Below the pieces are notes generated by a model. It was given only the letters and a program-made list of their open reading frames with translations. It did not search any database and was not told the DNA's origin. A program made the translations under genes and the position numbers. From the NCBI GenBank assembly GCA_017303715.1, contig JAFLBZ010000002.1, forward strand, positions 62,001 through 126,000: a stretch of DNA of 64,000 nucleotides, in the 5' to 3' direction. The DNA is from Rhodothermia bacterium (GTDB lineage Bacteria > Bacteroidota > Rhodothermia > Rhodothermales > UBA2364). Each line of letters opens with the position of its first letter. The first letter of the stretch is position 1. Shown piece after piece: positions 25,961 to 35,022 of the stretch.

Positions 25961-26932
25961 TCAGCCCGTCACCCACGCAGAATCGCCGTTCACGTCCAAT
26001 CCGGCGACCTCACCAGTTTCTTCCAAAAGTAAGTTGTCCTTTTCCCAGACCTTCATTCGTATCGTGGAGCGCAAGGTTTCCGATATTTTTTGGATCATGT
26101 CTCGTTCATAAGGTGCGTGAAGCAAGCCACCTTCGGTGCGCTCGGCAGAGACGGCCATTCGGAATTGCCGATCCGATACCTCGAAGGATACGGTGGTATC
26201 GGTAATGTTTACGTTGTAGAGGCGAGCGCCGGAATATGTCGTCCATTTTTGAAGTCTCCCGTCAGGCAACAACAGTCCAATAATGAACCCACGAAACGTT
26301 CCGGTAGGAAAGGGGATTTTTGCAACCGAGGCACTCAGGCATATGCGGGGCGTCTCGAAGTGGTTGCACTGCATCCAAATATATGCTTCTGGAAAACCAC
26401 TTCCCCAATCTTTTTCCATGTATCCTATACCGCCATCAAAATTGATGTTCTTGCCATCTACCGATAAACTACCGGAAAGCGTGTGGTGTAAACTCGGTAC
26501 GCCGTGATAACACTGCATAAACGGTAACAAACCAAAAGGCCCCATGATTCCCGGAGAAAAAGTAGAGACAGGCCAAGGGGTTACACCGTGTAGATTGATC
26601 TTGCCCGAAATTTGCCGCCCTTCGCTGTTGATTGCAACCGAAAAGGCGTCCCAGCCAAACTGCGAGGAATCCACATGAACCGAGAACGCATCCTTTTCTG
26701 CTTTAAACGCTGATACGGGATAACGGTGATACGTGGCCCTATGATGGCCGTCTAATACTTGAATAAAGCTGTGCGATTTGGAAGGTATTTTGTCTATAAA
26801 CATGCCGGGGATAAACGCAAAAACCTCTTGCCTATCTGCTGTTACCACTTTATAAAACCATCCCTCGAAATAAGGTGGGCGAGCGTTAAAGCCATGAAAT
26901 CGTTCTGGGTGAAAAGTGTTGACGAATGGCAT
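25961..26932 (-). CDS. Tocopherol cyclase-like protein
   Basis: 323 residues. It has the pattern of the bacterial tocopherol-cyclase/AttH-like lipocalin superfamily: 'PPYFEGWFYKVVTADRQEVFAFIPGMFID', 'WPVSTFSPGIMGPFGLLPFMQCYHGVPSLHHTLSGSL', and 'GGIGYMEKDWGSGFPEAYIWMQCN'. The plant enzyme closes the chromanol ring of vitamin E precursors, but bacterial homologues like this occur in species without tocopherol, so the substrate is open; a quinone-like or lipid ligand is a fair guess. It is the first gene upstream of the YbaB run, 92 bp away on the same strand, and divergent from the GNAT gene. Confidence 0.8.
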   Translation of the reverse strand: MPFVNTFHPERFHGFNARPPYFEGWFYKVVTADRQEVFAFIPGMFIDKIPSKSHSFIQVLDGHHRATYHRYPVSAFKAEKDAFSVHVDSSQFGWDAFSVAINSEGRQISGKINLHGVTPWPVSTFSPGIMGPFGLLPFMQCYHGVPSLHHTLSGSLSVDGKNINFDGGIGYMEKDWGSGFPEAYIWMQCNHFETPRICLSASVAKIPFPTGTFRGFIIGLLLPDGRLQKWTTYSGARLYNVNITDTTVSFEVSDRQFRMAVSAERTEGGLLHAPYERDMIQKISETLRSTIRMKVWEKDNLLLEETGEVAGLDVNGDSAWVTG

Positions 26933-27131
26933 AATGCATACAGGTTGGTTAAAAGACAGTATAAAATAAGGTATTTTTTAGGGTAAAAAGCGAATGATTG
27001 TTCGTGTGGCGCAAATAGGGTTTGGGGTTTCGGTATAATTAAATTGTACTTTAATTTGGCGTTTGTACAAAGAAAAAGCCGATTTTTGAAAGTAATTATA
27101 TCCGTTTGCAAAATCTGGTTTGACCACACCC

Positions 27132-27647
27132 ATGCTACACCTCCGCCTAAGACCCGCTACCATCAAGGACTTGCCCTTACTACTATATTGGGACGAGCAG
27201 CCCCATGCCGTAGCCTCAGATCCGAATGACGATTGGAATTGGGCGGAAGAACTACACCGAAAACCCGAATGGCGGGAACAGTTGGTGGCGGAGTTGGATG
27301 GGCGCCCCATTGGTTTTGTGTAATTTATTGATCCCGTCTTAGAAGAAACGCATTATTGGGGCGCTCTACCGCACAGCCTTCGTGTCATAGATATTTGGAT
27401 CGGCGAGGCCATAGACTTAGGAAAGGGATACGGATCCGAGATCATGCGTTTGGCTTTGGAGAGGTGTTTTACAAACCCGCAGGTAGTGGCGGTTTTATTA
27501 GACCCTCTTGTCTCGAATGTACGTGCGATTCGGTTTTATGAGCGTCTTGGTTTCCGATTTGTAGAAAACCGTTGTTTTGACGAGGATTTTTGCGCAGTAT
27601 ATCGCCTTGATCGTGCCGAATGGGAAGCCCAATTCGGTATTAGATAA
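27132..27647 (+). pseudogene. GNAT acetyltransferase (AAC(6')-like) with an in-frame ochre stop
   Basis: Starting from ATG 27132, the frame encodes 'MLHLRLRPATIKDLPLLLYWDEQPHAVAS...GRPIGFV', then TAA at 27321-27323 (codon 64), then continues without a shift as 'FIDPVLEETHYWGALPHSLRVIDIWIGEAIDLGKGYGSEIM...RAIRFYERLGFRFVENRCFDEDFCAVYRLDR' to the true stop at 27645. The joined product (about 171 codons) is a full aminoglycoside 6'-acetyltransferase-type GNAT with the acetyl-CoA loop 'GKGYGS'. The interrupted position is normally occupied by Gln or a similar residue in relatives, so one C-to-T change (CAA to TAA) explains it. Either a recent pseudogene, a sequence error, or read-through. Its end overlaps the TauE gene by 8 bp. 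Confidence 0.8.
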
Positions 27648-28410
27648 AGCCCAATAGAAGTAACACAGCGTATAAAATCAAAAGTAAAGCCACCATTTTT
27701 TGAATTCCACCAATGGTTGCTTTGTGTAGCCATCGGTTGCCGAGGTAAGCACCCAGAAATGCGCAAGCCGCTGCACAAGCCATCAGAGGCCAGTGCTGAA
27801 GTGCGGAAGCATTAAACTGACCCGAATAAACAGCAATCCGCGTAAAGTCCGTCAGGCAAGCAATGGTGATTCCTGTCCCCAAAAATACTTCTTTGGTCAT
27901 GCCTAACCGCACTAAAAACGCCGACCGTAAAGCACCTTGGTGGCCGGAGAGTCCCCCGAAGAAGCCACTCATGATGCCCCCAAGCGGCAACCATTTTGAA
28001 TCGAAGCGGAGGGTTGAAAGGTGTGGAACCCACTCGAAAAGGACAAAAAATACCATCAAAACCGCCATCACCCATTTGAGCGGGTGTAGATACCACGTTT
28101 GACCAAACAGGGAATATTCTCCAAATGTCTCAAGCCCAGACAACAAATCAAGCATATAAGCACCGCCAAAAGCAGCCAACACCGATGGCAGGCCAAACCG
28201 CAAAACCACCGCTTTTTCAGCATTCCGACCTACCAACCACCACTTATACAAATTATTAAGCAAATGCACCACAGCGGTCATCGCCACCGAGGCTTCTAAC
28301 GGAAAAAAAAGGGCAAATGCGGGCAAGAGCAACGTCCCCAAGCCAAATCCAGAGAAAAACGTGAGGCCAGAAGCCAAAAGTGCTACAATCCCGATGAGTA
28401 AAAAATCCAT
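27640..28410 (-). CDS. TauE/SafE-family permease (sulfite/anion exporter type)
   Basis: 256 residues from ATG 28410 ('MDFLLIGIVALLASGLTFFSGFGLGTLLLPAFALFFP'); the upstream in-frame Met codons would add 12 residues not typical of the family. About eight membrane segments are visible, with the family's duplicated pattern: the 'FSGFGLGTLLLPA' loop in half one and 'GGIMSGFFGGLSGHQGALRSAFLVRLG' in half two. Members move small anions such as sulfite or sulfoacetate, or function in thiol/sulfur export; the substrate here cannot be told. Its stop overlaps the end of the GNAT pseudogene by 8 bp, tail to tail. Confidence 0.85.
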   Translation of the reverse strand: MDFLLIGIVALLASGLTFFSGFGLGTLLLPAFALFFPLEASVAMTAVVHLLNNLYKWWLVGRNAEKAVVLRFGLPSVLAAFGGAYMLDLLSGLETFGEYSLFGQTWYLHPLKWVMAVLMVFFVLFEWVPHLSTLRFDSKWLPLGGIMSGFFGGLSGHQGALRSAFLVRLGMTKEVFLGTGITIACLTDFTRIAVYSGQFNASALQHWPLMACAAACAFLGAYLGNRWLHKATIGGIQKMVALLLILYAVLLLLGFI

Positions 28411-28550
28411 TTTTGGTTGGTTTGGTTTTGCAAAAGATACCATCAAAAAAGCAAAATCTGACTTTGGGTGGATTAAAAGATCGTAACCTTTTGGAACAAG
28501 CGCTACTGGTTTCGGTTGGAGTCGTTTTTTATTCCATTTTACCTTGCACT

Positions 28551-29294
28551 GTGATCCGTTTTATTTATTTCGACTTGGATGATACCTTGCTAGATCATCA
28601 TTATGCACAAGAACAAGCATTGGCGGCCTCTTTTGCGGCTTTTGACTGGGGAATGGCTACTTTGACCGAACTCCAAACCGTTTATCACCATATCAATGTG
28701 CAATTATGGACGGATTATGCGCAAGGTAACGTCACTAAAGACGAGCTGAACACCCGCCGTTTCTCCGAGACCATTGCAACTTTAGAGGCTAAAGTTGCAA
28801 TGGAAGCCTTTAAAAGCCATTATTTACACACATATGCTCACCATTGGCAATACATTTCAGGCGCCGAAGCTACCTTTCGTACAGTAGCAAGCCGTGTTCC
28901 TGTGGGGATTTTGACCAATGGTTTTGTGGAAATTCAGTCCGATAAATTGGCGCGATTTCCTGAACTAAGGCGTTTGTCGGCGGCTGTGGTGATTTCTGAG
29001 GAAGTAGGGGTTTTAAAGCCGCACCCAGAACTTTTTCGGTGGGCAACCCAAAAAGCAGGTGTTACGCCCGAGGAAATCCTCTGTGTGGGAGACTCGCTCG
29101 CCTCCGACGTTTTGGGCAGTTTACGCGCTGGATGGCAGGCCGCATGGTTCCGCCGTTCTTCACAACTTGTTGAGGCGCCCAAGGATGCTTTTGTTTTTTC
29201 AGTGTGGCAAGACCTGATACAATTTGTTGAGGCACAAAATAGGTGTCAATCATCCCCTAAACCAGTGGTATCTCAACATCATTTCATCCCATAA
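28551..29294 (+). CDS. YjjG-family HAD phosphatase (non-canonical pyrimidine nucleotidase type)
   Basis: 247 residues from GTG 28551 ('VIRFIYFDLDDTLLDHHYAQEQAL'). The open frame extends further upstream, but that extension shows no domain and overlaps the divergent permease start. HAD motifs: nucleophile Asp8 and Asp10 in 'YFDLDDT', 'VGILTNGF' as motif II, a Lys in 'GVLKPHPELF', and 'VCVGDSLASDVLGSLRAGW'-like 'LCVGDSLASDVLG' as motif IV. YjjG-type enzymes dephosphorylate dUMP and damaged pyrimidine nucleotides. It stands 52 bp before thiL on the same strand. Confidence 0.85.
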   Translation: MIRFIYFDLDDTLLDHHYAQEQALAASFAAFDWGMATLTELQTVYHHINVQLWTDYAQGNVTKDELNTRRFSETIATLEAKVAMEAFKSHYLHTYAHHWQYISGAEATFRTVASRVPVGILTNGFVEIQSDKLARFPELRRLSAAVVISEEVGVLKPHPELFRWATQKAGVTPEEILCVGDSLASDVLGSLRAGWQAAWFRRSSQLVEAPKDAFVFSVWQDLIQFVEAQNRCQSSPKPVVSQHHFIP

Positions 29295-29346
29295 GGCAGG
29301 GAAAAGTTTTAACTTAATTGGTTTCAACAACCTCAACTTCTAAAAA

Positions 29347-30375
29347 ATGCAAGACTTTACCCCGATCTCGGATGTGGGCGAATTTGGCCTAATTACGCGA
29401 ATTGGTCGGATATTGGGCAAACCACGTAACCCTTTACTTGCGGGAATTGGCGACGATGCGGCAGTGTACCCCACAACCGAAACGCAGGTACATGTGGTAA
29501 CTTCCGATATGTTGATCGAAAATGTCCACTTCGATAGGATGTTTCATCCTTTGAGGTACTTGGGGTTTAAGGCCATCTCGGTGAATGCAAGTGATGTATG
29601 CGCTATGAATGCCCTGCCACGTTATGCTACGGTTTCTTTGGGATTGCCGCATAATGTGTCGGTAGAAATGATTGAGGAGTTGTATCAAGGGATGGCGCGG
29701 GCATGTGCGTTGTATGGCATGGATTTGATCGGGGGCGATACCACCGCCTCCAAACAGTTGGTTATTTCAGTGACGGCCATTGGAGACGCGGCCACCGAGC
29801 AAGTGGCGTACCGGAGTGGGGCACGGGTGGGGGATGTACTCTGTGTTACAGGCGACTTGGGCGCGGCGTATGCAGGATTAAAGGTATTGTTAGAAGAGAA
29901 AAAACGGTTCGAGGCGGCAAAAGGGCAAGGTCATGCACCTGATCTAAGCGTATTCGATTATGTAATTCAACGCTCCCTCTCCCCAACAGCACGCTTAGAT
30001 ATGGTAAGAAATTGGCGCGAAAACAACATCGTTCCTTCTTCGGTTATAGACATCTCGGACGGGCTGGCGTCGGAAATCAACCACATTTGTGAGCGTTCTA
30101 ATGCTGGTGCGAGCCTACATATGGCTAAACTTCCTGTGGAAATCTTGACGCGTGAGGTGGCCGAGCAATTTGGAGAAGACCCCGAAACGTTTGCGCTCTA
30201 TGGCGGGGATGATTACGAATTGCTATTCACGGTATCGCAAGAGGAAGTCGCTATGTTGGATGAAAGCCTCTTTACGGTAATTGGTAACATGACCCATCCC
30301 GAAGAAGGCGTGCATTTGGTGTTACAAGATGGCGGGACAATGCCTTTGGAGGCCAATGGATTTCGTCATTTTTGA
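29347..30375 (+). CDS. thiL: Thiamine-monophosphate kinase ThiL
   Basis: 342 residues of the AIRS/PurM fold. Typical signatures are 'GEFGLITRIGR', 'GIGDDAAVY', 'SDMLIENVHFDRMF', 'GFKAISVNASDVCAMNALP', 'GGDTTAS', 'VIDISDGLASEINHI' and 'GGDDYELLFTV'. It phosphorylates thiamine monophosphate to the diphosphate cofactor with ATP. No TPP riboswitch was recognised in the short upstream gap. The stop TGA overlaps the ATG of the next gene (TGATG). Confidence 0.95.
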   Translation: MQDFTPISDVGEFGLITRIGRILGKPRNPLLAGIGDDAAVYPTTETQVHVVTSDMLIENVHFDRMFHPLRYLGFKAISVNASDVCAMNALPRYATVSLGLPHNVSVEMIEELYQGMARACALYGMDLIGGDTTASKQLVISVTAIGDAATEQVAYRSGARVGDVLCVTGDLGAAYAGLKVLLEEKKRFEAAKGQGHAPDLSVFDYVIQRSLSPTARLDMVRNWRENNIVPSSVIDISDGLASEINHICERSNAGASLHMAKLPVEILTREVAEQFGEDPETFALYGGDDYELLFTVSQEEVAMLDESLFTVIGNMTHPEEGVHLVLQDGGTMPLEANGFRHF

Positions 30376-31040
30376 TGAAGACATTGCGAAAATTACGCTG
30401 GATTTTGGGTGCTTTCGTCTTGCTGGTGGGTGTGCTAATGGGGGCGCGTTTTTCGGGAGGAGTGCCCCGATCTTTTCCGGTAATTCCACCTTACGAACAT
30501 CTTACGTTTGTGGGACAGACGAAAACAGCTGCGGCATGGGCGGCCATTTATCAACCGGAAGTTTATGCCGATGCAAAAAGATCAAGAGAACCTATAGAAG
30601 CCATTTGGTTCCAAATACAGCATAAAAAGGGTGTATATTATTTTACCTACCATCCCGTTTGGGCAGATGAAACCCACCCGAATGCGCTCGCCGATGTAGG
30701 ATACCGAATTTGGAGGTGGGCTTTTTATGGCGCACCTTCTGATATTGAGGCCATTACCTTGCGGATTGAAGCGAAGACCGGAAATGTATCGGGTGTGGCT
30801 TACGAAACTGCACGCTTAGACGTCGCATATGATGCTGCCAAACCGGAGCATGTACGGGTTAAAGAAACGCTCAATGCCCCGCTTTTGCCCATTCTGCTCT
30901 ACGTCAGAACGTGGAACCACCTGCTAACAAGACGTTCGCCTAAGGCCGCCTATGCCCAAAAGGCTCGCTTAGAAGCCTTGACGGAGTTGCATTATGTAAA
31001 ATATAAAATGAGTCGGCGTGCCGGCCCTATCATTTGGTAA
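30375..31040 (+). CDS. Membrane-anchored protein of unknown function, coupled to thiL
   Basis: 221 residues from ATG 30375, which overlaps the thiL stop by one base, so translational coupling is likely. Residues 8-25 ('LRWILGAFVLLVGVLMGARF') form a single N-terminal membrane or signal segment. The rest is a soluble alpha/beta domain with 'KRSREPIEAIWFQIQHKKGVYYFTYHPVWADETHPN', 'YRIWRWAFYGAPSDIEAITLRIEAKTGNVSG' and a basic tail. I do not recognise the family. It sits between thiL and menA, a location that suggests envelope or cofactor-related work but proves nothing. Confidence 0.7.
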   Translation: MKTLRKLRWILGAFVLLVGVLMGARFSGGVPRSFPVIPPYEHLTFVGQTKTAAAWAAIYQPEVYADAKRSREPIEAIWFQIQHKKGVYYFTYHPVWADETHPNALADVGYRIWRWAFYGAPSDIEAITLRIEAKTGNVSGVAYETARLDVAYDAAKPEHVRVKETLNAPLLPILLYVRTWNHLLTRRSPKAAYAQKARLEALTELHYVKYKMSRRAGPIIW

Positions 31041-31064
31041 AGTTTGTGACAACCTCCATAAACC

Positions 31065-31943
31065 ATGTCGTCAGCTAAAATTTGGTGGGAAGCCATACGC
31101 CCCAAAACCCTTCCCGCAGCCCTTGCTCCCGTAATCATTGGAACCACGATGGCGTGGTCGGATGGCCTATTTCATCCACCCTCGGCGCTGGTAGCGGCAC
31201 TCGGCGCATTGTTGATCCAAATTGGGACAAACCTCACAAACGACTACGCAGACTTCTTCAAAGGAGCTGATACCGCTGAGCGAAAGGGACCAACGCGGGC
31301 TACACAAGCCGGTCTCTTATCGCCCAATACCGTTCGGAATGGAGCGGTTTTCGCCTTTTTACTCTCGTTTATTTTAGGATTGTACTTGGTTTCTCGTGGC
31401 GGCTGGCCCATTTTTGTTTTAGGAATCATCGCCATCTTTTCAGGCGTCACCTATACCGTGGGCCGTTATGCGCTTGCTTATACGGGACTTGCAGACCTCT
31501 TCGTATTGGTGTTTTTTGGGCCTGTGGCGGTAGGCGGGACGTATTATGTCCAAGCCCTTCACCTTCCCTTATGGCCTGTCCTTGCCGGACTTGGGCCGGG
31601 GCTGCTCTCTGTGGCAATTTTGGTGGTGAACAACCGTCGTGATATGGTGGAGGATGCAAAAGCCGATAAAAAAACGCTTATCGTTCGCTTCGGGCGTACT
31701 TTTGGCAACGTGTGGTACACCCTGTGTGTTCTTATCGCGATTTTGATGCCTGTCCTACTCTACCTGTTGGAGGGAAAACATCCTTTTGTTCTGTTGGAGT
31801 TGCTCATCCTTATTCCAGCCGTGCCCTTGATTCGCGCCTTGTTCAGGGAAGATGGTGTTTCACTAAACCCGCGTTTGGGGGCAACAGCCCGTTTATTGTT
31901 GTTATATAGCATTGTATTTTGTATTGGCTGGGCTTTGCGTTAA
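31065..31943 (+). CDS. menA: 1,4-dihydroxy-2-naphthoate polyprenyltransferase MenA
   Basis: 292 residues, UbiA superfamily. The N-terminus 'WWEAIRPKTLPAALAPVIIGT' and the Asp-rich prenyl-diphosphate site 'TNLTNDYADFFKGADTAERKGPTRATQAGLLSP' are diagnostic for MenA. The second Asp-rich motif is 'VVNNRRDMVEDAKADKKTL'. About eight to nine membrane segments are visible. It attaches the isoprenoid chain to DHNA in menaquinone synthesis. It is 21 bp upstream of menC, consistent with a small menaquinone operon; the remaining men genes are not in the window. Confidence 0.95.
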   Translation: MSSAKIWWEAIRPKTLPAALAPVIIGTTMAWSDGLFHPPSALVAALGALLIQIGTNLTNDYADFFKGADTAERKGPTRATQAGLLSPNTVRNGAVFAFLLSFILGLYLVSRGGWPIFVLGIIAIFSGVTYTVGRYALAYTGLADLFVLVFFGPVAVGGTYYVQALHLPLWPVLAGLGPGLLSVAILVVNNRRDMVEDAKADKKTLIVRFGRTFGNVWYTLCVLIAILMPVLLYLLEGKHPFVLLELLILIPAVPLIRALFREDGVSLNPRLGATARLLLLYSIVFCIGWALR

Positions 31944-31964
31944 ATTCTACAAAACCAAAAGCCT

Positions 31965-32990
31965 ATGTTGCAAGACATATCCCTTTTTCGCTATAAATTA
32001 CCTCTTCGTAACTCGCTATTGATGGGTGGACAATTTCATAAACACCGTGAAGGTTTGTTACTCCGACTGACCGATGTGGATGGCTTTGTGGGTTGGGGGG
32101 AAATCGCTCCATTGTGGGGTTTTAGCAGGGAAACGATTCCCGAAACACTACTGCAATTGGTGCATCTACGTGCAAAAAACAACTCCAACCCACCGCCTTT
32201 GCCATTAGGGACGTGGTATCCATCTGTAAAGTTTGGGTTGGATTCTGCTTTCTCGGATCTCAAGGCGAAAAAAAGCGGCAATCCTCGGTACAATCCCGAA
32301 CACCAAACAGTGACCCTTAACATGCTTTTGGCGGGATCGTCGGAAAATATTTTACGTCGTGCAGAACTGGCCACAAGCTTGGGCTATCGCGCCATAAAGC
32401 TTAAAGTGGGGCAGCAAAAACCTGTGGAGGATGCGTTATTGGTACGGGAGGTTGCGGCTGGTGTGGGAAACAACTGCACCATACGCTTAGATGCCAACCG
32501 TGCATGGAGCCTAAAAGATGCCTTGCACTTTGCCGAACATTTACAAGGTGTACGGATTGAATACATAGAGGAGCCACTTAAAAGTCCGCGTTTTTTGCCC
32601 GATTTTGCCTTACAAACGGGGCTTCCTGTTGCGCTCGACGAGAGTTTGCGCGATAAAGCATGGGAAAGATTACAAAAAAAAAGATTTAGACCCACAGCCC
32701 TCATCTATAAGCCTATGCTCTCGGCACATCCTGCCAAATGGTATTCAGACAGTGGAAGTCCAGTCGTGATTTCGTCTTCCTTTGAAAGTGGCGTGGGTAT
32801 GCAAGCCCTGATAGCCCTTGCTACGGAAGTTTGCACCCCCAATATACCCATTGGCTTAGATACCTATAATTGGTTACAGGAAGATGTGCTTTCGCCGCGT
32901 CTTCCGATGGATGCGCCAGAGGTGGAATTAAAGGCGGTTTTTGACCCGCAATACCAAGTACAAATGACAAAAATCTCTCGCTGCGATTGA
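31965..32990 (+). CDS. menC: o-Succinylbenzoate synthase MenC
   Basis: 341 residues, enolase superfamily, OSBS type. The barrel motifs are visible: 'AIKLKVG' with catalytic Lys145/Lys147, 'IRLDANRAW' (metal Asp), 'IEYIEEPLKSP' (metal Glu), 'VALDESLRD' (metal Asp) and 'LIYKPML' (second catalytic Lys). It dehydrates SHCHC to o-succinylbenzoate in menaquinone synthesis. The pairing with menA supports MenC over the related dipeptide epimerases. Confidence 0.92.
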   Translation: MLQDISLFRYKLPLRNSLLMGGQFHKHREGLLLRLTDVDGFVGWGEIAPLWGFSRETIPETLLQLVHLRAKNNSNPPPLPLGTWYPSVKFGLDSAFSDLKAKKSGNPRYNPEHQTVTLNMLLAGSSENILRRAELATSLGYRAIKLKVGQQKPVEDALLVREVAAGVGNNCTIRLDANRAWSLKDALHFAEHLQGVRIEYIEEPLKSPRFLPDFALQTGLPVALDESLRDKAWERLQKKRFRPTALIYKPMLSAHPAKWYSDSGSPVVISSSFESGVGMQALIALATEVCTPNIPIGLDTYNWLQEDVLSPRLPMDAPEVELKAVFDPQYQVQMTKISRCD

Positions 32991-33041
32991 TTTTTGTTCG
33001 GTATAATAGTGTGTATTTTACGACTACTTAAAGATTCGCTG

Positions 33042-33072
33042 TTTGTTTAAGGAAGAACTTTTTGTATTTTAC
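33042..33072 (+). promoter_or_regulatory. Putative Bacteroidota-type promoter of the tRNA gene
   Basis: TTTG at 33042-33045 and TATTTTAC at 33065-33072 are separated by 19 bp, close to the -33 TTTG / -7 TAnnTTTG consensus of this phylum, and lie 10 bp before the tRNA 5' end. Confidence 0.5.
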
Positions 33073-33080
33073 AAGACTTG

Positions 33081-33154
<74 letters not shown>

Positions 33155-33162
33155 CACCCTGA

Positions 33163-33196
33163 AAGAGGCGTTCTAATGTGCTTTGGAACGTCTCTT
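33163..33196 (+). terminator. Intrinsic terminator of the tRNA gene
   Basis: 11-bp stem with one G-T pair (33163-33173 / 33186-33196), 12-base loop, then CTCTTTTT. It begins 9 bp past the tRNA and overlaps the longest possible start of the next frame. Confidence 0.75.
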
Positions 33197-33246
33197 CTCT
33201 TTTTGGAACGTCCTCTGTTTCCTCTCACACACCAACTTTGATCAAC

Positions 33247-34716
33247 GTGTCTGACCTAAACCGAGAAATTCTTTCCGACTTGTTCCGCCAATGGGCGGGT
33301 ACTACTGATGTCCGTATCGAAGACATTCCACCGTCTGGCTCCGAGCGACGTTATTACCGTTTGTATAACGATACCCATAGCGCAATCGGTGCATATGGCC
33401 CAAACTTGGCGGAAAATCGTGCTTTTTTGACGTTTGCCCGCCATTTCCATGCGCAAGGGCTGAATGTAGCACCTGTCTTGGGCGAACATGAAGACGGATA
33501 TTTGTATCTTGTAGGAGATTTGGGCGATAAATCTTTGTTGGATCATTTGCTCAAAGACTGCAAAGGCAATCCCTTTCCCATGCAAGCCTATCAAAACGCA
33601 TTGGCGGAATTGGTGCGGTTCCAAATAGACGGTGGCGCAGGCTTAGACTACTCGGTTTGTTATCCGCGTGCGGACTTCGACAAGCAGTCTATGGCTTGGG
33701 ACTTGAACTACTTCAAATATTATGTGGCTAAGCTCAAAACCCGCTTCGACGAACAAGCGCTGGAGGATGATTTTAACTGCCTAACCGATTATTTGGGGTC
33801 GGCACGGGCGGACTATTTTATGTACCGTGATTTTCAGGCACGAAACATTTTGTTGGTCAATGACGAGCCATTTTTTATTGATTTTCAAGGCGGACGACGT
33901 GGGCCATTGCACTACGATCTGGTCTCTTTGCTGTTTCAGGCAAAAGCCCGCATCCCCCACGAAACCCGTGCTGCTTTGGTAAACCACTATTTGGATGTAT
34001 TGGAAAGCCGAATTGAGGTGAACCGCAAGGCATTTTGGGACTACTTCATGGGTTTTGTCCTCATCCGGACGTTACAAACCATTGGTGCATATGGCTTCCG
34101 TGGCTGGATCGAACACCGTCCGCACTTTTTGCAAAGCCTACCACCCGCCATCGAGAACTTGGCCTGGTGGTTGGAGAACGCAGATTTGCCCGTTGCGCTA
34201 CCGGAGTTATTGTCTGTGATCCGGCAAATGGTGGAGAACCCCGAAATGCGGCAAGTACCTGCCCTCGTTGAGCCGCCAAAGCCAGAACCCAAAAAGCCTG
34301 AAAACAAGGCATTGCAGGTAATTGTAACGAGTTTCTCGTATAAAAAAGGGATTCCCGAAGACCCGTCTGGAAATGGCGGAGGCTTTGTGTTCGACTGCCG
34401 CGCCATCCACAATCCGGGTAAGTACGAGCCATACAAACGCCTAACCGGAAGAGACCAAGCCGTGAAGGACTTTTTATTGGCGGAGAGTGATGTTTTGTAC
34501 TTCCTCGAAGGTTGCTACCATTTAGTGGATATGCAGGTGGATAAATATCTCGCACGCGGCTTTACCAACTTGATGGTTAACTTTGGTTGCACAGGCGGTC
34601 AGCACCGTTCTGTATTTTGCGCCGACCGCATGGCCGAGCATCTCGAAGAAAAATATGGCGTTACCGTGCTACTTTCTCACGTAGAACAAGAACGGAAAAA
34701 TTGGCAAAACGGCTAA
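33247..34716 (+). CDS. Fusion of an APH/AmgK-like sugar kinase with the RapZ C-terminal domain
   Basis: 490 residues from GTG 33247; a start at 33178 is unlikely because it lies in the tRNA terminator. Residues 1-330 are an aminoglycoside-phosphotransferase fold: 'YRDFQARN' gives catalytic Asp195 and Asn200, and 'FIDFQGGRRGPLHYDLVSLL' gives metal-binding Asp212. This is the pattern of AmgK-type MurNAc/GlcNAc kinases. After a Pro/Lys linker ('EPPKPEPKKPENK'), residues about 350-490 are the RapZ C-terminal domain with 'FDCRAIHNPG' and 'FGCTGGQHRSV' (Cys448, His453). In enterobacteria that domain senses glucosamine-6-phosphate. The N-terminal RapZ P-loop domain is absent. A cell-wall amino-sugar kinase/sensor role is inferred. 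Confidence 0.85.
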   Translation: MSDLNREILSDLFRQWAGTTDVRIEDIPPSGSERRYYRLYNDTHSAIGAYGPNLAENRAFLTFARHFHAQGLNVAPVLGEHEDGYLYLVGDLGDKSLLDHLLKDCKGNPFPMQAYQNALAELVRFQIDGGAGLDYSVCYPRADFDKQSMAWDLNYFKYYVAKLKTRFDEQALEDDFNCLTDYLGSARADYFMYRDFQARNILLVNDEPFFIDFQGGRRGPLHYDLVSLLFQAKARIPHETRAALVNHYLDVLESRIEVNRKAFWDYFMGFVLIRTLQTIGAYGFRGWIEHRPHFLQSLPPAIENLAWWLENADLPVALPELLSVIRQMVENPEMRQVPALVEPPKPEPKKPENKALQVIVTSFSYKKGIPEDPSGNGGGFVFDCRAIHNPGKYEPYKRLTGRDQAVKDFLLAESDVLYFLEGCYHLVDMQVDKYLARGFTNLMVNFGCTGGQHRSVFCADRMAEHLEEKYGVTVLLSHVEQERKNWQNG

Positions 34717-35022
34717 GGTAATTCCTTTTCACACCTTGATTTTTAGAAAAATATGCGTTGAAATTAAGTTGTATTTTTGGAATTTAAGTTACTGTTATGA
34801 TAAGAAGTTAAATCCTTGGAATTTGCCTAATTTCTTTCTGGAAACACCTTAGGTCATCTGTTTTCGATAGGCTCAAGTACCGTGGTAATTACTCACGTTT
34901 ATTGGAATTTTAGACAGACGCCAGTGACAATGTATGCTCGAAATCGGTTTTGTTCGGTCTTAGATAAATCAAAAGGCGTCCTACGCCATTTGAAAAACGG
35001 TTTGCGAATATGGTTGCGTAGG
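34717..35022. other. 306-bp intergenic region, no gene seen
   Basis: Between the convergent kinase-RapZ and PKD-OmpA genes. No frame looks coding. The only structure seen is the short hairpin at 34975-34987; the remainder is AT-rich sequence. Confidence 0.5.
34975..34987 (-). terminator. Short intrinsic terminator after the first PKD-OmpA gene
   Basis: On the minus strand GGCGT-AGG-ACGCC is followed by TTTTGATTT, 36 bp past the stop at 35023. The stem has only 5 bp. Confidence 0.45.

Noticed and set aside
28413-28550. Upstream extension of the YjjG-type phosphatase
   Set aside because: The extra 46 residues lack domain character, and the HAD motif begins right after GTG 28551.
29295-29346. 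TPP riboswitch upstream of thiL
   Set aside because: The gap is only 52 bp and lacks the conserved CUGAGA-type core.
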